A DNA stretch of 64,000 bases from Vicugna pacos (lineage: Eukaryota; Chordata; Mammalia; Artiodactyla; Camelidae), in contig NC_133021.1 in the NCBI RefSeq assembly GCF_048564905.1, forward strand, positions 10,619,501 through 10,683,500. Direction: 5' to 3'. The notes beneath the pieces are model-generated. The model searched no databases. It was not told the DNA's origin and saw only the letters and a program-made list of their open reading frames with translations. Within the stretch, counting starts at the first letter, position 1, and every line of letters starts with the position of its first letter. Position numbers and translations under genes: made by a program. Positions 1 to 12,650 of the stretch are shown piece after piece.

Positions 1-189
1 AGCTTTCAGTCATGTAAGAAACAGATGATTTCCATACAATAAGAGGAAAGTAGTGATAATAAATCTGTGCTGATGGACACAGTGCATAAAGATTTAATTT
101 ATATAACAACAGCAGCACAGAGGAGAGGAGAAGGAATGAAGCTCTACAGAAGCAGAGTTTTGTGTACTATCAAAATAAAGCTGGCATTG

Positions 190-490
190 ATTTGAACTAC
201 ACTGTTGCAAATTAAGATGTTAATTGTAATCACCAGGGAAATCACTAACAAAAGAACTCAAAAAGATAAAGGAAAAGAAACAAGGGAATTCAAATGATAT
301 ACTAGAAAATACTGATTTAACACAAAAGGAGGCAGTAATGGAGGAATAAAGGAACAACAAATCATAAGACATAGAGGTAACAAATAGCAAAATGGCAAAC
401 ATAAACCCTGCCTTATCTGTAATTACATTAATTGGGCTAAACACTTCAATTAAAAGGCAGGTATTGGCAGAATGGATTAAAAAAAAAACA
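190..490 (+). mobile_element. LINE-1 fragment, ORF1/ORF2 junction
   Basis: The segment reads through the well-known start region of L1 ORF2: 'aaatagcaaaatggcaaaca' is followed by codons like NPALSVITLIGLNTSIKRQ and then AEWIK. It is truncated at both ends. The first 190 bases of the window are AT-rich and unassigned. Confidence 0.7.
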
Positions 491-499
491 TAACCCAAA

Positions 500-660
500 T
501 TTATTTTATTTTTTTCTTACTTCTTTTATTTAACTTTATTTGGGGGGGTGTAATTAGGTTTACTTATCATTAATTTTTTTTAATGGGGGTACTGGGGATT
601 GAAGCCAGGACTTTGTGCGTGCTAAGCACATACTCTACCACTGAGCTATACCCTCCTCCC
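500..660 (-). mobile_element. Vic-1 camelid tRNA-derived SINE
   Basis: Read on the minus strand, the element begins GGGAGGAGGGTATAGCTCAG, continues with GTGGTAGAGTATGTGCTTAG and a degenerate B box, then an A-rich, TAAA-containing tail. This is the architecture of the camelid Vic-1 SINE. It is a retrotransposed copy, not a functional tRNA gene. Confidence 0.82.
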
Positions 661-757
661 AGCTGATCATTCTTTATATTAAACTTTCTCTCTCCAAATT
701 AATGTGTGGTTTCCATCTCCTGATTAGAAATAGGCCATGGCTGTAAGAACAATAATA

Positions 758-1070
758 ATAAAAAAGATACAAATGAACTTATCTATAAATCAAAAATTAT
801 TCACAGACATAGAAAACAAACTATGATTACCAAAGGGGAAAGTAGAGGGAGGGATAAATTAGGAGTTTGGGATTAACACTACTATATATCAAATAGATAA
901 ACAACAAGGTCCTACTATATAGCACAGGGAACTACATTCAATATCTTGTAATAACCTATAATGGAAATATGAAAAGGAAATATATATGTATGTATAACTG
1001 AATCACTATGCTGTGCACCAAAAACTAACACGGCATTGTAAATCAACTATACTTCAATTAAAAAAAGAAA
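758..1070 (+). mobile_element. LINE-1 3' UTR fragment
   Basis: The segment holds the recurrent L1 3' end of this genome: 'cacagacatagaaaacaaac', then 'ggagtttgggatt', 'aatagataaacaacaaggtc', 'ataactgaatcactatgctg', and an A-rich tail after 'atcaactatacttcaatt'. It is 5' truncated. The same 3' UTR recurs at 35525, 36196 and 37450. Confidence 0.85.
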
Positions 1071-3914
1071 AATTTCCTTCTCCATTAGAGAAGACTATGG
1101 CACTCATCCTCATAAAGTGAATAACTCATCTCATTTTTAGATATGAAAACTGTTTAAGGAGAAAAAGAAGCAGATTCTGTGAATCTCATCTTTGATACAA
1201 AATTTAAATTTCTGTGAATCTTTAAATAATCTTCCTTGCCTTTATTTAATACATATGAAGCAATTGCTTAGGGTGGTGTCTGAAACTTAATTCAGGACTA
1301 TGGGGTTAAATATCGAATAGTTAGTTCTATGAAATACTTTTCCAATCTTGGGATACACATTCGTTGTGGTTTCCAGGGCCACAGTTCTTTGACACTTGCT
1401 TTCTTAAATAACTGATTTCATATGAAGCTCATTTTCTTCTCATGTTAGGAATATTGTAGGCCAAAAAAGCCATTTTTCCAGATCAATAATAACTAGATTG
1501 TATTCTTCTAATACACATAACTCAGGAAGACTGGGTGAGATGTTGCATATACCAATGAAAACTCACTGGATGAATTAGCCTTCTACAGTGTAAATGCTAC
1601 ATTTTCCTTGTTTAAATTAACATCAATTGGTTTGTGTAATAAACAAAGGTAGCAGATGTTCAGAGAAAGGGAAAAAAATACACACTTACATACTCACACT
1701 GTCTCTTTCTCACTACCGTGGGTGAAAAAAACCTTCTGGAAATACCAACTTCTTGGGTCTAAAAATTGCATTAATGGGAATCGGAAGTCCATTTCTCAAA
1801 GTATTGATGCATGTGCACAGTTTAAAATGCATCTTGTTTACACTCTACAAATTAAAGTATAAATACTCTTAAATCCCAACAAAAAACATTACATTATGGT
1901 TGTTCACATGTTCAACCTTTCTATTTCAATCACTACATAAATGCTGTTTCCAATTAAATTTAGTGGTGCAGTTTGTTCTCTGGCTTAACTCTGCTGTCAC
2001 CATGCTACTTCTTTAGCTAACTGCAAATTTGGTAAGTATGAGTGCTTCTGTTTTCAAGTAAACGAATTTTATGCAAACTCATTTCCACTGTCACACAATT
2101 AATTCCTCTTTAGCATTATAATCTATTATATAATGGATGATAAGCAGAAAATGAAATGGAACTTTTGTTTCTGATGGAGCTAAAACCACTAGTGAAACTT
2201 CAAGCTGTGTAGCTAGAAGATCATTTTACTTCATTGTAATATAAGTGTCCTTTTTTCCTTAATCTTAGAATTCAATTGTAGAGTCAGCAGTTAAAAAAAA
2301 AAGTGATGCTCAGTAATGTTTGCTTTCCTTGCAGGGCATTTTTTCCTCTTTAAGTCTTCAACTATTGCCCAAAGACTACATTGCATAGGTTTTTATGTGA
2401 CCTTAGTTTATTTTTAACTTAAAATCTTGCCATATTATATGTTGTGTGAAATTACTGAAACATTTATGAAATATTTAAAGACATATCTGTTCCACAGAAA
2501 TGGAGTTTAAATCTGATGTTGCAAATGAGATGCCAGATGCTCAAAATAATAGGCAACAAAGTAAGTGCAGAAGTCTCCACCAGGGGGAGCCTCAGAAAAG
2601 AGCCCCAAGAGCCTGTGGAATGGCTATGGTAGCCCCTATTCTACAGGAAGGTCTTAAACAGGGAAGTGGATTGTCGTGAAGCAAAGTCTGTATGGAAGTT
2701 TTCTTTCAAGAAAGTTGCACCCTGTAATTAAAACCTGGTGAGCAGCTCTTCAGGGGGCTACTCAGAAAGCATAATGTTTGACCACTGCAGGGTATATGTG
2801 TTAGGTGTGGAGGATGATAGGCGACTGGGGTCTGACTTCTTGGGGAAAAAATCTACAAAGTGAGCAATGGAATGACTAACTGCTCTGGCAGCATAGCCAG
2901 AGTGTTACTAATGTGTTGGAATCAACCTGGTCCTCAAAGTTCATCAGAACAAGTTGCGAAAGTTTTCTGTGGATGAGATGTGGTGAAACCCACGGGAGGG
3001 CTAGCTGACCTAGTGGGGTTTGTACCTCTCCTCAAGGGGAAAGAGAATGGAAAGAGGCCACGTAGAGGGGCCCACCACAAAACCGCAGGCAGGGTGGGCT
3101 GACCCTGCTGGCTAGATGGAACCCGACCCCCAAGTCACAGGCATTGCTGTCCGAGGGAAACTTCCAAAAAACCACGAAAGCATCCGTGAAAGAAAAATTC
3201 TTTTAACCACCCCTGTGAGGACACGAAAGAACAAGACAAATTGTGATGTTATCACTCAAGAAAGAATAATGTCCATGCCCTCAAACTCCCTCCCTCTCAT
3301 CCTATTTTGACATTGATAGGGTTGGAAGCCACAGCCCAAAAGAGGGAAGAAGGGAGGGAGAGGCCAGGGTGCAGACAGAAGGGGCTGATCAACTCCTGCA
3401 GGCAGGTGACCCACCAAAACTGTGCCTCAGCTGGAGGAGGGGACCAAATAAAGACTGAGTGTGGATGAATATATTGGACTAGACAGCCTATTTTCTGAAT
3501 CGAGACTGTATTTTTTGTGTAAAGTGACCCTAGGACTTCCTATTATCCAAGAGTAATGAACTTGTTGAAGTTTCCATCCAGTAATGGGGGAAAAGCTGCT
3601 ACTGAATCTATTTTACATGGACGCTGAACAACAAAATCAAGTGGATTTTATGGTTATATTTTGGGAGTTGTACTTTTTCAGTTACATATATTTTTTATCC
3701 AATTCCATAATTTGAATCTGAGGAACTATTATTATATGTATGTAGAAAAAAATTAGTATATATAAATACATCTATATTAATGCCCAAAGAGTTACAGGCA
3801 TGCAGTATTAGAATACAATGTATTGAGGAAACATCAGCTATAAAAGGTGAAGGTCTGATGAATTTGCAGTGCAAGGGTTTTCTGCTTGATGATGATAATC
3901 ATAATGACGATCGC
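1071..3914. other. Unique or unassigned intergenic sequence
   Basis: The stretch is AT-rich up to about 2520 and more GC-balanced from 2540 to 3520. The second part ends in a CCAAATAAAG block near 3445. I see no coding region and cannot assign 2540-3520 to a repeat family. A CTCF-like CCACCAGGGGGAG lies at 2577-2589. Confidence 0.5.
2577..2589 (+). promoter_or_regulatory. CTCF-like motif, imperfect
   Basis: The sequence CCACCAGGGGGAG fits the core CCASYAGRKGGCR at every position except one (A in place of C). It is in plus orientation. This is only a motif match. Confidence 0.35.
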
Positions 3915-4145
3915 TAATACATGCTAATAAGCACTTATTTTGTGCCAAACATTGTCCTGAAGGCTTTATAGTGGGAACTTGCATAAATGATCTCATCAAC
4001 CCTATGAGATAGGTAATGCTGCTATCCCCACTGTCTCTTCTCTAAAGAGAAGGTAACCAAGGCCCAAAGAAGGCAATTGAGTAACTCAGTCAAGGTCACT
4101 GAGTAAGTCCTAAGTGACAGAGATGGATGCAGAGATGAAACTCAA
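3915..4145 (-). repeat. MIR SINE relic
   Basis: The element reads as antisense MIR: 'tgctaataagcacttatttt', 'gtgccaaacattgtcctgaa', 'atgatctcatcaaccctatg', then 'ggcccaaagaaggcaattga' and 'caaggtcactgagtaagt'. It is strongly diverged, as expected of an ancient SINE. Confidence 0.8.
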
Positions 4146-5574
4146 CCAAACTCAATAACCAAAGAGATACAGAGGCAAAGAAGATACCACAGAACCCCGG
4201 CTCTGAGTGCAAGGCAAGCTCCTATGTGGACAATTTCGTATCCTCGGAAAGCCTCCTTTACCCTCAATTACATTCATTTTCACATACAATTTATCCTGCC
4301 TGTGCAAAGAGCAAGAGATGTTAGATCTAATACAGATACAAAAGTGGTCTGTCATTCAAATAATTGGAGATGTGAAATTCAGGGGGAAAAAATGATTGAG
4401 ACATTCATTTTCCAGGCTCTGTTTCATTTAATCTGGAAATGTTTATTTGATAGAGTAAAATACCCAGGCTAGAGTACTTTTAACCAGAGCACATGTCCTA
4501 AAAATGAGACACTTAGGAGCCTGAGCTGACACAGTGAAGGCTGTTCCTCCCAATATGCCAGTTACGACTAGGGGCAATTATAATGTCACACTGCCAGAGC
4601 GATGTTAAAGGAATCAAAGTGGGCAGTGGAAGTGGAAGTGCTGAAAAGCTATTCAGTGATGTATCTGTTATCTATCATTGATAAGTCAGAATAGGGGAAT
4701 CCTCAAATAACGTTTTAAAGTAGAGTTTTTATATTATGTCCTTTTATTAATTCCAAAAAAAGGAAAGGCCACACCACTCAACAGCAATGGAACTTAAGCA
4801 CATGGAAAAAAGCAGTCTAAGGAAAAGCTGAGTTCCCAACATAAATTTTCCAGTTTATAAAAGTTATCCCTGCTTTTTGAATAATATTAAAATGCTGTAG
4901 ATAAATATAAAAAGTACAGCAATCACCTATAATTTCACCATCCAGGTGCAAATACTATTAATAGTTCTTGTTCTTTATCAGAATTAAAATCATATTCTAA
5001 ATCATTTTGCCTAGATTATTTTGGTTAACTTTAGATTTTGAGCATTTGTTTCATTCAAGATTCTTTCAAGTCATACATCTGACTCTGTGTATTTCCCATT
5101 GTATAGCAACACATGTGCTCCTTCCTCCTTCTCCCCGATTCCATTGCTTTTGTACTTTTTGTATATCTTTACCAAGGCAACCAGGACAGCAGATAAGCCC
5201 TCAAAAAGCTGAGCAGTTACTTCCGTCAAATTCAGAGAACTTATCCTCAAGTCAGTATTTTACATGCACATAGTGTTTCTGGAGTCTCAGAAGTCTTTGA
5301 GGATGCCAGCCAGACCCTTTTCCAAGCAAGCCTTCTGACTAAACAGTGCATCTCTCTAATCCTTCCGCCAAGCTCTGGGGAGCTTTCAGATGGGCTGAAG
5401 GACCCTTCACCACCTGAGCCCCCATGTCCTTGCAGGATGGCTGGGCAACCCTTACACAGTCACTACTCACAAGTGGCCCCAACACTCTGCACTGATTGTC
5501 TGCAACCCAATTAGTTATTCTTGGCAAAGGAAAAGTGATCTTCACGTCCTAGCTCACTAGCGAATCAGAGGACC

Positions 5575-5715
5575 CAAGAGCCAAATGGGCCATTGGGGGC
5601 CACTGAGTTCATATCTCATTTTATATCTCAGGAAAGCAAAGACCATGAAGGTTAAGTGATTTGGCTGGAGTGACACAGTGTGGTGAGAGAGGGCCACACC
5701 CTGGCTGGCAGAAAA
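5575..5715 (-). repeat. MIR-like relic, weak
   Basis: The order 'ctcattttatatctcaggaa', 'ggttaagtgatttggctgga' and 'gtgacacagtgtgg' matches the central MIR segment in antisense with many changes. Confidence 0.45.
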
Positions 5716-7588
5716 GTGCTGCTTTTACCTTTTTTCCCCTGAAGGAAATATCCCATCTCCAGTTACTTACATTGAAATAATGCCTCCCCACTTTCTATTG
5801 TATCATGTTTCCTTATCCATGGAGAACAAATTTGGAGACCAACTTAGAATCTGATATATTATATTTGGTCTCTTCTGGAGACTAAACTATTATGAGAACC
5901 TATAAAAAAAAATCACGGGTTCTGTAACACTCAGGTAGCAACAACACAAATTCAGGCATTAATCACCACCACATCTTACTCTAGAGCCTGCATGCTTAAA
6001 GATTGAGAAAAAAGCTAATACATCTCCAATGGTTTGGGGTATAAGCTAAGGATTGTTATTAACACAGGCCACAGTTGAGGGTGGAATAGGCTATGACTCT
6101 GATCAGTGATAAGTTTGGAGAGCAGCCCAGAGGAGCAGCTTTGCAAGCTAAACACATCCCCCAAGCTCCTCCCCAAGGGCTGCAGAGCCATCTCCCTGGA
6201 ATACTTAAATAGTGGAAGAACCAAGATGCTCATACCGGTCACTACAGAGCAACATTTCCAGCACTGAGAGACTCATGGACTTGATGACAAATGAGTAAGA
6301 TTTTAAGTAGTGATCTGAGCATTTTAAGCTTTTTTGTCAGAAATGGAACAATAGCCCATGCGTTTCAAAGAATGTCAATAACCAAATAGAAAATGTGAAA
6401 AAAGATCATCAAAAGAAAAATCTACTTTCTGAAATATAAGTGATAATATCAATATATAAATTAGTAGGAGAAATGGCCAATGATCCTGTCTTACAGAAGA
6501 ACAATGACACAAGATTAGTGCATTAAAACTGAAAATACATATTGATAGGAAAGCAAACCTGATTGCCTTCATAACAATCCATCTAAAGTATTTAATTTGG
6601 AAAGTATTTCTGCTGTTGTTAAACACTTCAGTATGAAACCGTTATCTTGTTCAAAGCCTTTACAAATACATTAAGCTGCACTGTACAGAATCTTAAAAAT
6701 TTTAGCCATTCTAGACTATATATTCAACGTAATTGAGGGGTTACCTTTCTAAGGACCAAATACGATATACACTTTTTTCATTTAACATTGTGACAGAAAA
6801 TCATTCCAAAATGTATTAAACTTTATGAGGCCTTCCTTAAAAGTCCGTTGGGCATAATGTCCTTTTCCTTGATGACCTAGAGTCATTATTGTGAATATTA
6901 ACTGTCACACTGCACTGTAATAAAATTATGTCCGAGAGGCCCTCAGAAATGCATTCTTCCTATGGCCCTTAGAATGACAGAATGTCAGCGTTAAACAGGA
7001 CTGGAGAGCTTGTCCAGATTTCTCAAATACAGATGAGGACAATAATGACAAGAGAGGAGTGACGTGCTGTGAGGAAGGGGACATAAACAGTCACCTGCCC
7101 CAGGTCTCCCAACTGCTCCTCCAGGGTCCCTTCAGCTGCCTCACACTGGACACCGCCACCTGTGCTTTTCATTACTTCTTCTGTCTTTTTTTTTTTTTTA
7201 ATACTTTCTCTCTCTCCTTTTTGTTGGCTCTGTGCTCACCCTCCTAAGGGTTGCTGGGGATGCCATCTCCTCCAGCCCCTGACCGTGCACTCTGATGGTG
7301 ACTGGTGCAGTTCTGGTGCAAAGGGATGGATGGGGAGCCCATGGTCATCAGAGAGTGATGGGTGTAAGTCAGGATCTGGGGAGTGCTCAGGTAAAATTTA
7401 GGAGAGTGATCTAAAATTTAGAGGGTACACTAACCTGGACCTCAATCAAGGGGTCTAACCAAATGTTGGATTCTAAGGTCCAGAGCCAAAGTGGGGAGGG
7501 GGTGCAGGAACCAAAAATGCCCAGAAGCTGGTACAGGAAGGAGCAAGCCACGAGAGGCAGTCCAGCCGGGTCTGAATGCCTGTGCTGG

Positions 7589-7590
<2 letters not shown>

Positions 7591-7620
<30 letters not shown>

Positions 7621-7626
7621 TTGTTG
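7591..7626 (+). repeat. (CTG)9(TTG)3 trinucleotide microsatellite
   Basis: Nine uninterrupted CTG units are followed by three TTG units and a short T run. No gene is detected around it, so the encoded homopolymer frames (Cys/Ala) are artefacts. Confidence 0.9.
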
Positions 7627-8639
7627 TTTTAATCCCCATTCCAGGGTGATAATATTTTGAAAGTAAATACAGTGGGAGGGAGGGAGGGAGCCAGCTTCCT
7701 TTTACAGCCCCTCAACCAATTCAAATTTGAACCTGTTTTAGAAGAGCACTCATGCCTTGGATGGTGAGATATGGGAGTCCCAGAGATCCGGGCGAGTCAG
7801 CCTGACACTCTTCAGGAGGCAGAACAGGCCCTGGGCATCAGACCGGGCCCGTGGCAATTCACAAGCCTTTTTGTTTATTTCCTGGCAACAGCTTTTCCTG
7901 GCTTTGTCCCAGAGCCTGTGAGGGTTCAGAGCAATTAAATTCCAGGTAGGTGAGGTGTTCCCTTCTGCTTTGGTTCCCATGCCAATAAGCAGGTAAGGCC
8001 ACAGCCCAGTGTAGTAAGTAGAGGAGGAAATGGCATTTTTAAAAGCCAGCTGCACTGGAGCCTGGCAGAGTGCTGAATTCTCACTTTCTGAAAGAATCGC
8101 CCTTTTGTCTTCAATGCGATGACTGAGAAGCTCTCGGGGGGCAAATGACTTGTCCAAGTTAGTACAGCGGCAAGGCCATTCCCTGTGACTAAAACCATCA
8201 GGTATGAGAGCCATGCGCTCCCAGTGGTGGTCGCAGGCCAGGATGTTATCCCCTCAGAGAGGAAGCACCCGCCCTGTTCCGCCCAGTGGGCAGGGGAGAG
8301 TCTGATGTACTTTCTTCCTTCCTGCTTTCTATCATGGTCAAAGGGAAGTGTGCTTTGCTACAGCATCTGGAAGACAAATTGCTGTTCTCTGTAGGAACAG
8401 ACAGGATGAGTCCTGCTGTGTGGTACATAATTAAGGTCTGTGAACTCAAAATGAGCAAACCAGGATGTTAGTAACCTTGGTAGAAGAGTGGCTCACGGGG
8501 ACAGCCACATTTCATTCTTTATTTGAACCCCTTCGAGGTGGGAGAGCGAAACTTCTCTGACATGAGGGAACTTACCCAGAATAGAGTTCTTTTCAAGATT
8601 TTCTCCCCTACCTCTTGATCTCTCTACCATGAAAAAAAA

Positions 8640-8690
8640 ACCCATAAATATATATGTATATATACACACACACATATATATGAATTTTTT
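8640..8690. repeat. TA/CA low-complexity tract
   Basis: Alternating 'atatatatgtatatatacac' and CA units are followed by a T run. Confidence 0.8.
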
Positions 8691-8904
8691 TTTATTTTAC
8701 AGCTGAGGAACAAGGTTTTCCTCTCATATCATGTGCTTTGAAGTATTTATTCAATCCAGACAATGACTGGGGCCCTAAAACATACTACATGACCAAGAAA
8801 TTCAAAGCGTAGATGAAGAAAACATGGATTCTTGCTTTCCCAAAAGCCCAGAGTCCAGCTGAAGAGACAGAGAGGTAAATAAGTCACATAGGTACTTACC
8901 TGGC

Positions 8905-9066
8905 TGTGTCACTATGGCTGAAACACTTCAGTTCCATAATCCCAACCTCTTCAAGTGTAAAATGACAATAATAATACTTAACTTGTCAACAGTGTTATAA
9001 ACACGAAAGAATCAATGGATATAGTCACTGAATAGCAGACTTGGCACATATTAGGGACCTAATACC
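8905..9066 (+). repeat. MIR SINE relic
   Basis: Sense MIR order: 'gtgtcactatggctgaaaca', 'ctcttcaagtgtaaaatgac', 'aataataatacttaacttgt', then 'agacttggcacatattaggg'. Confidence 0.7.
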
Positions 9067-10254
9067 AACCAGTAAGTGACAACACAAATGCATAAGTACT
9101 CTCTCCAAGAAATGATAATGAGTCAGAAACACAAAGGAAAGAGGAGGCTACTCTTCCCACAGGGGGACATTTGTTGCTTTATGACTGCCTGGCAAGCACA
9201 CATCCTTTCTTTGGCAACAAAGTCCAGTTTCCTTGGACAAGCCCCCTGTTTCCCAGGCTCAGCCCATTGTTTCTGTAGGAGCCTGTGCCATTTCTGGTTA
9301 CACGGCGTGGCGAGCAGCCTTTTGCAAGCTTCATCAGAGTCTGGGTTACAAAGGGAGCCTAAACGTTGAATTACAGTGCACTAAAAACTGGAAAGAATTA
9401 GTAGGGTATTTTCCTTTTGTAATTTCCTTTCTGAGGACACATGGAAATAGGAGGGAGGAGAGAGGGAAGGGTGGAAGGACAAGGCAGGAGGCTGGACTCC
9501 AGCTGTAAAAATGTCCAAAGGGGGTTTTAAGGCAAGGATTGACTTAATTGTCTACCATTAAATTGTTTGCTTTTAAGTGATGCAAGTCCTTTCCGTCTCC
9601 TCAAACTTGTTATCATGTGTCCTACACCCGAAACAAAAAGGTCTTGTGCACTTCTGCTTGTTTGTTTTCCTGGAAAAGAAGGCAAGTGCCAAGCTCTGTG
9701 TTGACACAGAGCGGAAGGTGAGCAGGCAAGGATGGGCACACTGATCTGCAAACTAAACCAACCCAGTTGCAGTAGAAGCTGGGAGTGGCCTATGGCCAAG
9801 AGAATGTCAATCACACGTAGTGACCTTAAAAGAGTCGGATGGCAAGAAGGCAGAGGATAGGACATGGAGTAGTGATTTGAGCCAATTTTATCTACTTTGA
9901 AGGGAAGGGACACCCTAGCTGATGTGGGATTTTATTTTAAGTTCTATTCAGGTTCATTTGAATGCTGATGCCACAGACAGTTTGAGTTCCTAGTTTAGAT
10001 CCCTGCCCTGGTTCTGTACCAGAGGCATATGACAGCCAAACCATGGGGTGCCTGTTTCGGAGGAGAAGCAGTAACTCAGCATCAACCAATCAGGGCACGG
10101 GATTTCTACCCCAAAGTCACAGGAAAGCTGTGGCCAGCACTCTAAAAGCACGCTTACAGGGTTTGAGTAAGGAAGCTCTGTGCAACTGAGTGCATGTGAC
10201 AGAAAAGCAAGCCCCCGCCACATTATATGGGCTCTCAGAAGCACGCTGCTTAAG
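9067..10254. other. Unique intergenic sequence
   Basis: No repeat or gene is recognised. Overlapping open frames on both strands (for example 9527-9913 minus and 9990-10388 minus) lack recognisable domains. Confidence 0.5.
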
Positions 10255-10395
10255 TTCTGATGTGCATGTGAGCCACCTGGGAATGCTGTCAAGCCACAGA
10301 CTCTGAATCGGAGGTCTGAGGGAGAACCTGAGGCTCCGCATTTGGAATCAGCTCCCAGATGCTGCTGGGGCTGTTGGTCTGGGTCCATACTTGGG
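10255..10395 (+). mobile_element. MER5-type hAT-Charlie DNA transposon relic
   Basis: The sequence shows 'agttctgatgtgcatg...agccacctggga', 'gactctgaatcggaggtctg', 'cctgaggctccgcatttgga' and 'agctcccagatgctgctggg'. This is the pattern of MER5A/B non-autonomous elements. It is strongly diverged. Confidence 0.6.
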
Positions 10396-10476
10396 GGCAG
10401 GAAGGCTAAATTCCTTCAGGAAATAATAAACAGTAGAGGACCCCAATGTCGATTAAATAAATTAATGTCGTCATAT

Positions 10477-10575
10477 GATGTCTCTATTTGCACGTCTGAA
10501 AGTGAGGTCACATACACTAGATCTACAACTAAGTTCAAGATCACCGCCTCCATCGTCCCTTACCACAAAACACCT
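10477..10575 (+). repeat. Direct duplication, copy A (99 bp)
   Basis: This segment is repeated in the same orientation at 11499-11596. By eye the copies differ by about seven substitutions and one indel (about 92% identity). Both begin GATGTCTCTATTTGCA and end ACACCT. Both follow the string 'cccaatgt', directly in copy B and about 27 bases upstream in copy A. Confidence 0.85.
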
Positions 10576-10865
10576 CGCAGCACAGGCTACTGTCTGTGCC
10601 CTGCCAGTATGGAATTCCTTGAAACTTGCAGTCTTTATGGAAGAAAAAAGAAGGTGCTTTCTGGAACCCTGCACTGTCTATCACAGCACAGTGTCAGAGA
10701 CACTGGATTCCTACAGTAGACTTCTGAGCCTTTGGTAAGCCTCACATATAATCCAAAACTAGGGATCTTGGAAAGTGTAATACCAAAAACCATGGAGAAT
10801 TTACAGAAGGGAAGTAACACTGATTCTCAGAGAAATAAACACTATAAAGAATAAAACTAGCAATT

Positions 10866-11085
10866 GCTACCATTTGTTTGATATTTATAGCCTGGCAAGC
10901 AATGTTTTAAACATTTTATCATTTAATTCTTGATATCACAGTTACTGTATGTGTAGTTACAAATGTTATCTCTATTTTAGAGACAAGAAAACTGAGACTC
11001 AGAGAGGATAAGTTACCTGCCCAAGATCACACAGCTAATAATTATTAGGATAGGTGTTTGAACACAGGCAGTCCTACTCCACAGT
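10866..11085 (-). repeat. MIR SINE relic
   Basis: Antisense MIR: 'ttgatatttatagcctggca', 'aacattttatcatttaattc', 'gagacaagaaaactgagact', 'cagagaggataagttacctg', then 'ccaagatcacacagctaata'. Confidence 0.8.
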
Positions 11086-11149
11086 CTACACATATAACCA
11101 CCACACTCTCCCATCTCCTGTCTCCACTGCCCCGCCAACATGGTTTCTG

Positions 11150-12305
11150 CTATGGACACCAATCATCTCCATGATGCGAGATGTAGTGGACATTTTTGGT
11201 CCTCTCAGCAACACTGGATGCTGCACACCTCTCCTTCCTTCTCCAGTATTCTCTTCTTCTGGTTTTCAGGGCATGGACTCTCCTGGTTCCTGTTCTGTTT
11301 TTCTAGAATTCCTCTCCGTTGTCTTTTCGTTATCCTTCTCCCTTATCTGGCCACTAAATGCTGGGATTCCTCAGGGCTGTGCAGAGTCTCTCCTGTTTTC
11401 TCACTCTGTAGTTTCTTCTAACAGGCAGTATCAACAACTTTTTTTCACATCTACTTAGGTGACTCTCTTCTAGAGTCTAGCCTCATCTATCCCAATGTGA
11501 TGTCTCTATTTGCATGTCTGAAAGTTAGGTCACATGCAATAGATCTACAACTAAGTTCAAGATTGCCGCCTCCATCTTCCCTTACCACAAACACCTTGTT
11601 CCTTGCTTGTATCCCCTTGGTTTTATTATTTCAGTTCATACCCGCAACTCCCAACTTCCAGCATTTGCATCTCTTGTCTGAAGGTTTTCCCTGGTCATTG
11701 GAGTCCAATCTGCCTACTCCACAGGGCAAGCAATTCTCCTGGAGAATTGATGCCCATTAGTCAACTGACAGGAGAGGAGCTGGGGCATAAATATTGCAGC
11801 TTCCCTTCCCTTCGGTGGGGGTAACCCCAAGGCACATGTTCCATGCTGGCTTCTAGACTTCCCCAACAGGCATAAGCTCTTGAACTCCATGGTGGTAAAT
11901 CCCTTGAAAAATGCACCTTTTATTGCTTGCCTTCCCTTCTTGGTCTCACTTCTTTACTTCCGCATTGGTGTTCCCTGGCATCAACCCCCAAATAAACCAC
12001 TTAACCCTTAAACCCATCTTGGCGTCTGCTTCTTGAGAAGACCACACGAAGACACACCCACCACGTGATTTTCTTCAGGTCTTCCCTTCTCAGTGTATGG
12101 GCGCACCATCAACTTTATTCCACTGGCTGGAGACCAGGCCATCCTTGACCTTACTTCCAGATCCAACATCCATTAAGTCCTACAAATTCTGTCCATTCAC
12201 TAGCTTCAAAGTGTCCACTTCTCCATCTCTTCTGCCACCCCCTACTCCAAAAGCTACTGTTCCTCATCTAGAACATTATAAAACACCTCTAACTGGTCTC
12301 CCACA
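11150..12305 (+). repeat. Ancient L2 LINE relic, first part
   Basis: The stretch 12150-12300 follows the L2 ORF2 consensus: 'aacatccattaagtcctaca', 'ccacttctccatctcttctg' and 'aacacctctaactggtctcc', equivalent to the L2 RT region encoding YCNSLLTGL. The 5' limit is vague. A minus-strand L1 end at 12308-12650 interrupts it. Confidence 0.5.
11499..11596 (+). repeat. Direct duplication, copy B (98 bp)
   Basis: This is the second copy of the segment at 10477-10575, about 1.02 kb downstream and in the same orientation. It begins GATGTCTCTATTTGCA and lies at the edge of the probable L2 relic. Confidence 0.85.
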
Positions 12306-12307
12306 CT

Positions 12308-12650
12308 TGCTTTTTTTAATCTTTTAAAAATTGAGATATAATTGATACATCACATTATATTAGTTTCAGGTGTACAACAGAATAATTCAATATATGTAAA
12401 TATTGCAAAATTATCCTCACAATAAGTCTAGTTATCATACATCATCACACACAGTTACAAAAGTTTTTTCTTGTGATGAGAATTTTTAAGATCTGTTCTC
12501 CTAGCAACTTTCAAATACGCAGTACAGTATTCAACTATAGTCACCATGCTGCGCATTACATCCCCAGGATTTACTTATTTTATACCTGGACATTTATACC
12601 CTTTGACCACCTTCACCCACTCTTGACCCCCTCAAATCAGTTTGCAGCCA
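12308..12650 (-). mobile_element. Older LINE-1 3' end inserted in the L2 relic
   Basis: Antisense L1 3' UTR: 'ttaaaaattgagatataatt', 'ttagtttcaggtgtacaaca', 'cttgtgatgagaatttttaa', 'caactatagtcaccatgctg', and 'ctttgaccaccttcaccca'. L2-like sequence resumes after it, so it inserted later than the L2. Confidence 0.8.

Larger units (their letters stand above)
4146..8904. other. Intergenic sequence with small relics
   Basis: No gene is recognised. A MIR-like tract lies at 5575-5715, a CTG microsatellite at 7591-7626, GGGA runs at 7674-7690 and a TA/CA tract at 8640-8690. Short open frames here do not resemble known proteins. Confidence 0.5.

Noticed and set aside
590-660. tRNA-like sequence on the minus strand
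   Set aside because: It is the tRNA-derived head of a Vic-1 SINE, with a degenerate B box and an A-rich tail, not a tRNA gene. The same holds for 44341-44415.
2540-3530. Transcript-like block ending in an AATAAA-type signal
   Set aside because: I considered an old element or lncRNA exon but could not match a family or find splice structure, so it is left unassigned.
7442-7660. Poly-Ala and poly-Cys frames over the CTG tract
   Set aside because: They are produced by the microsatellite alone.
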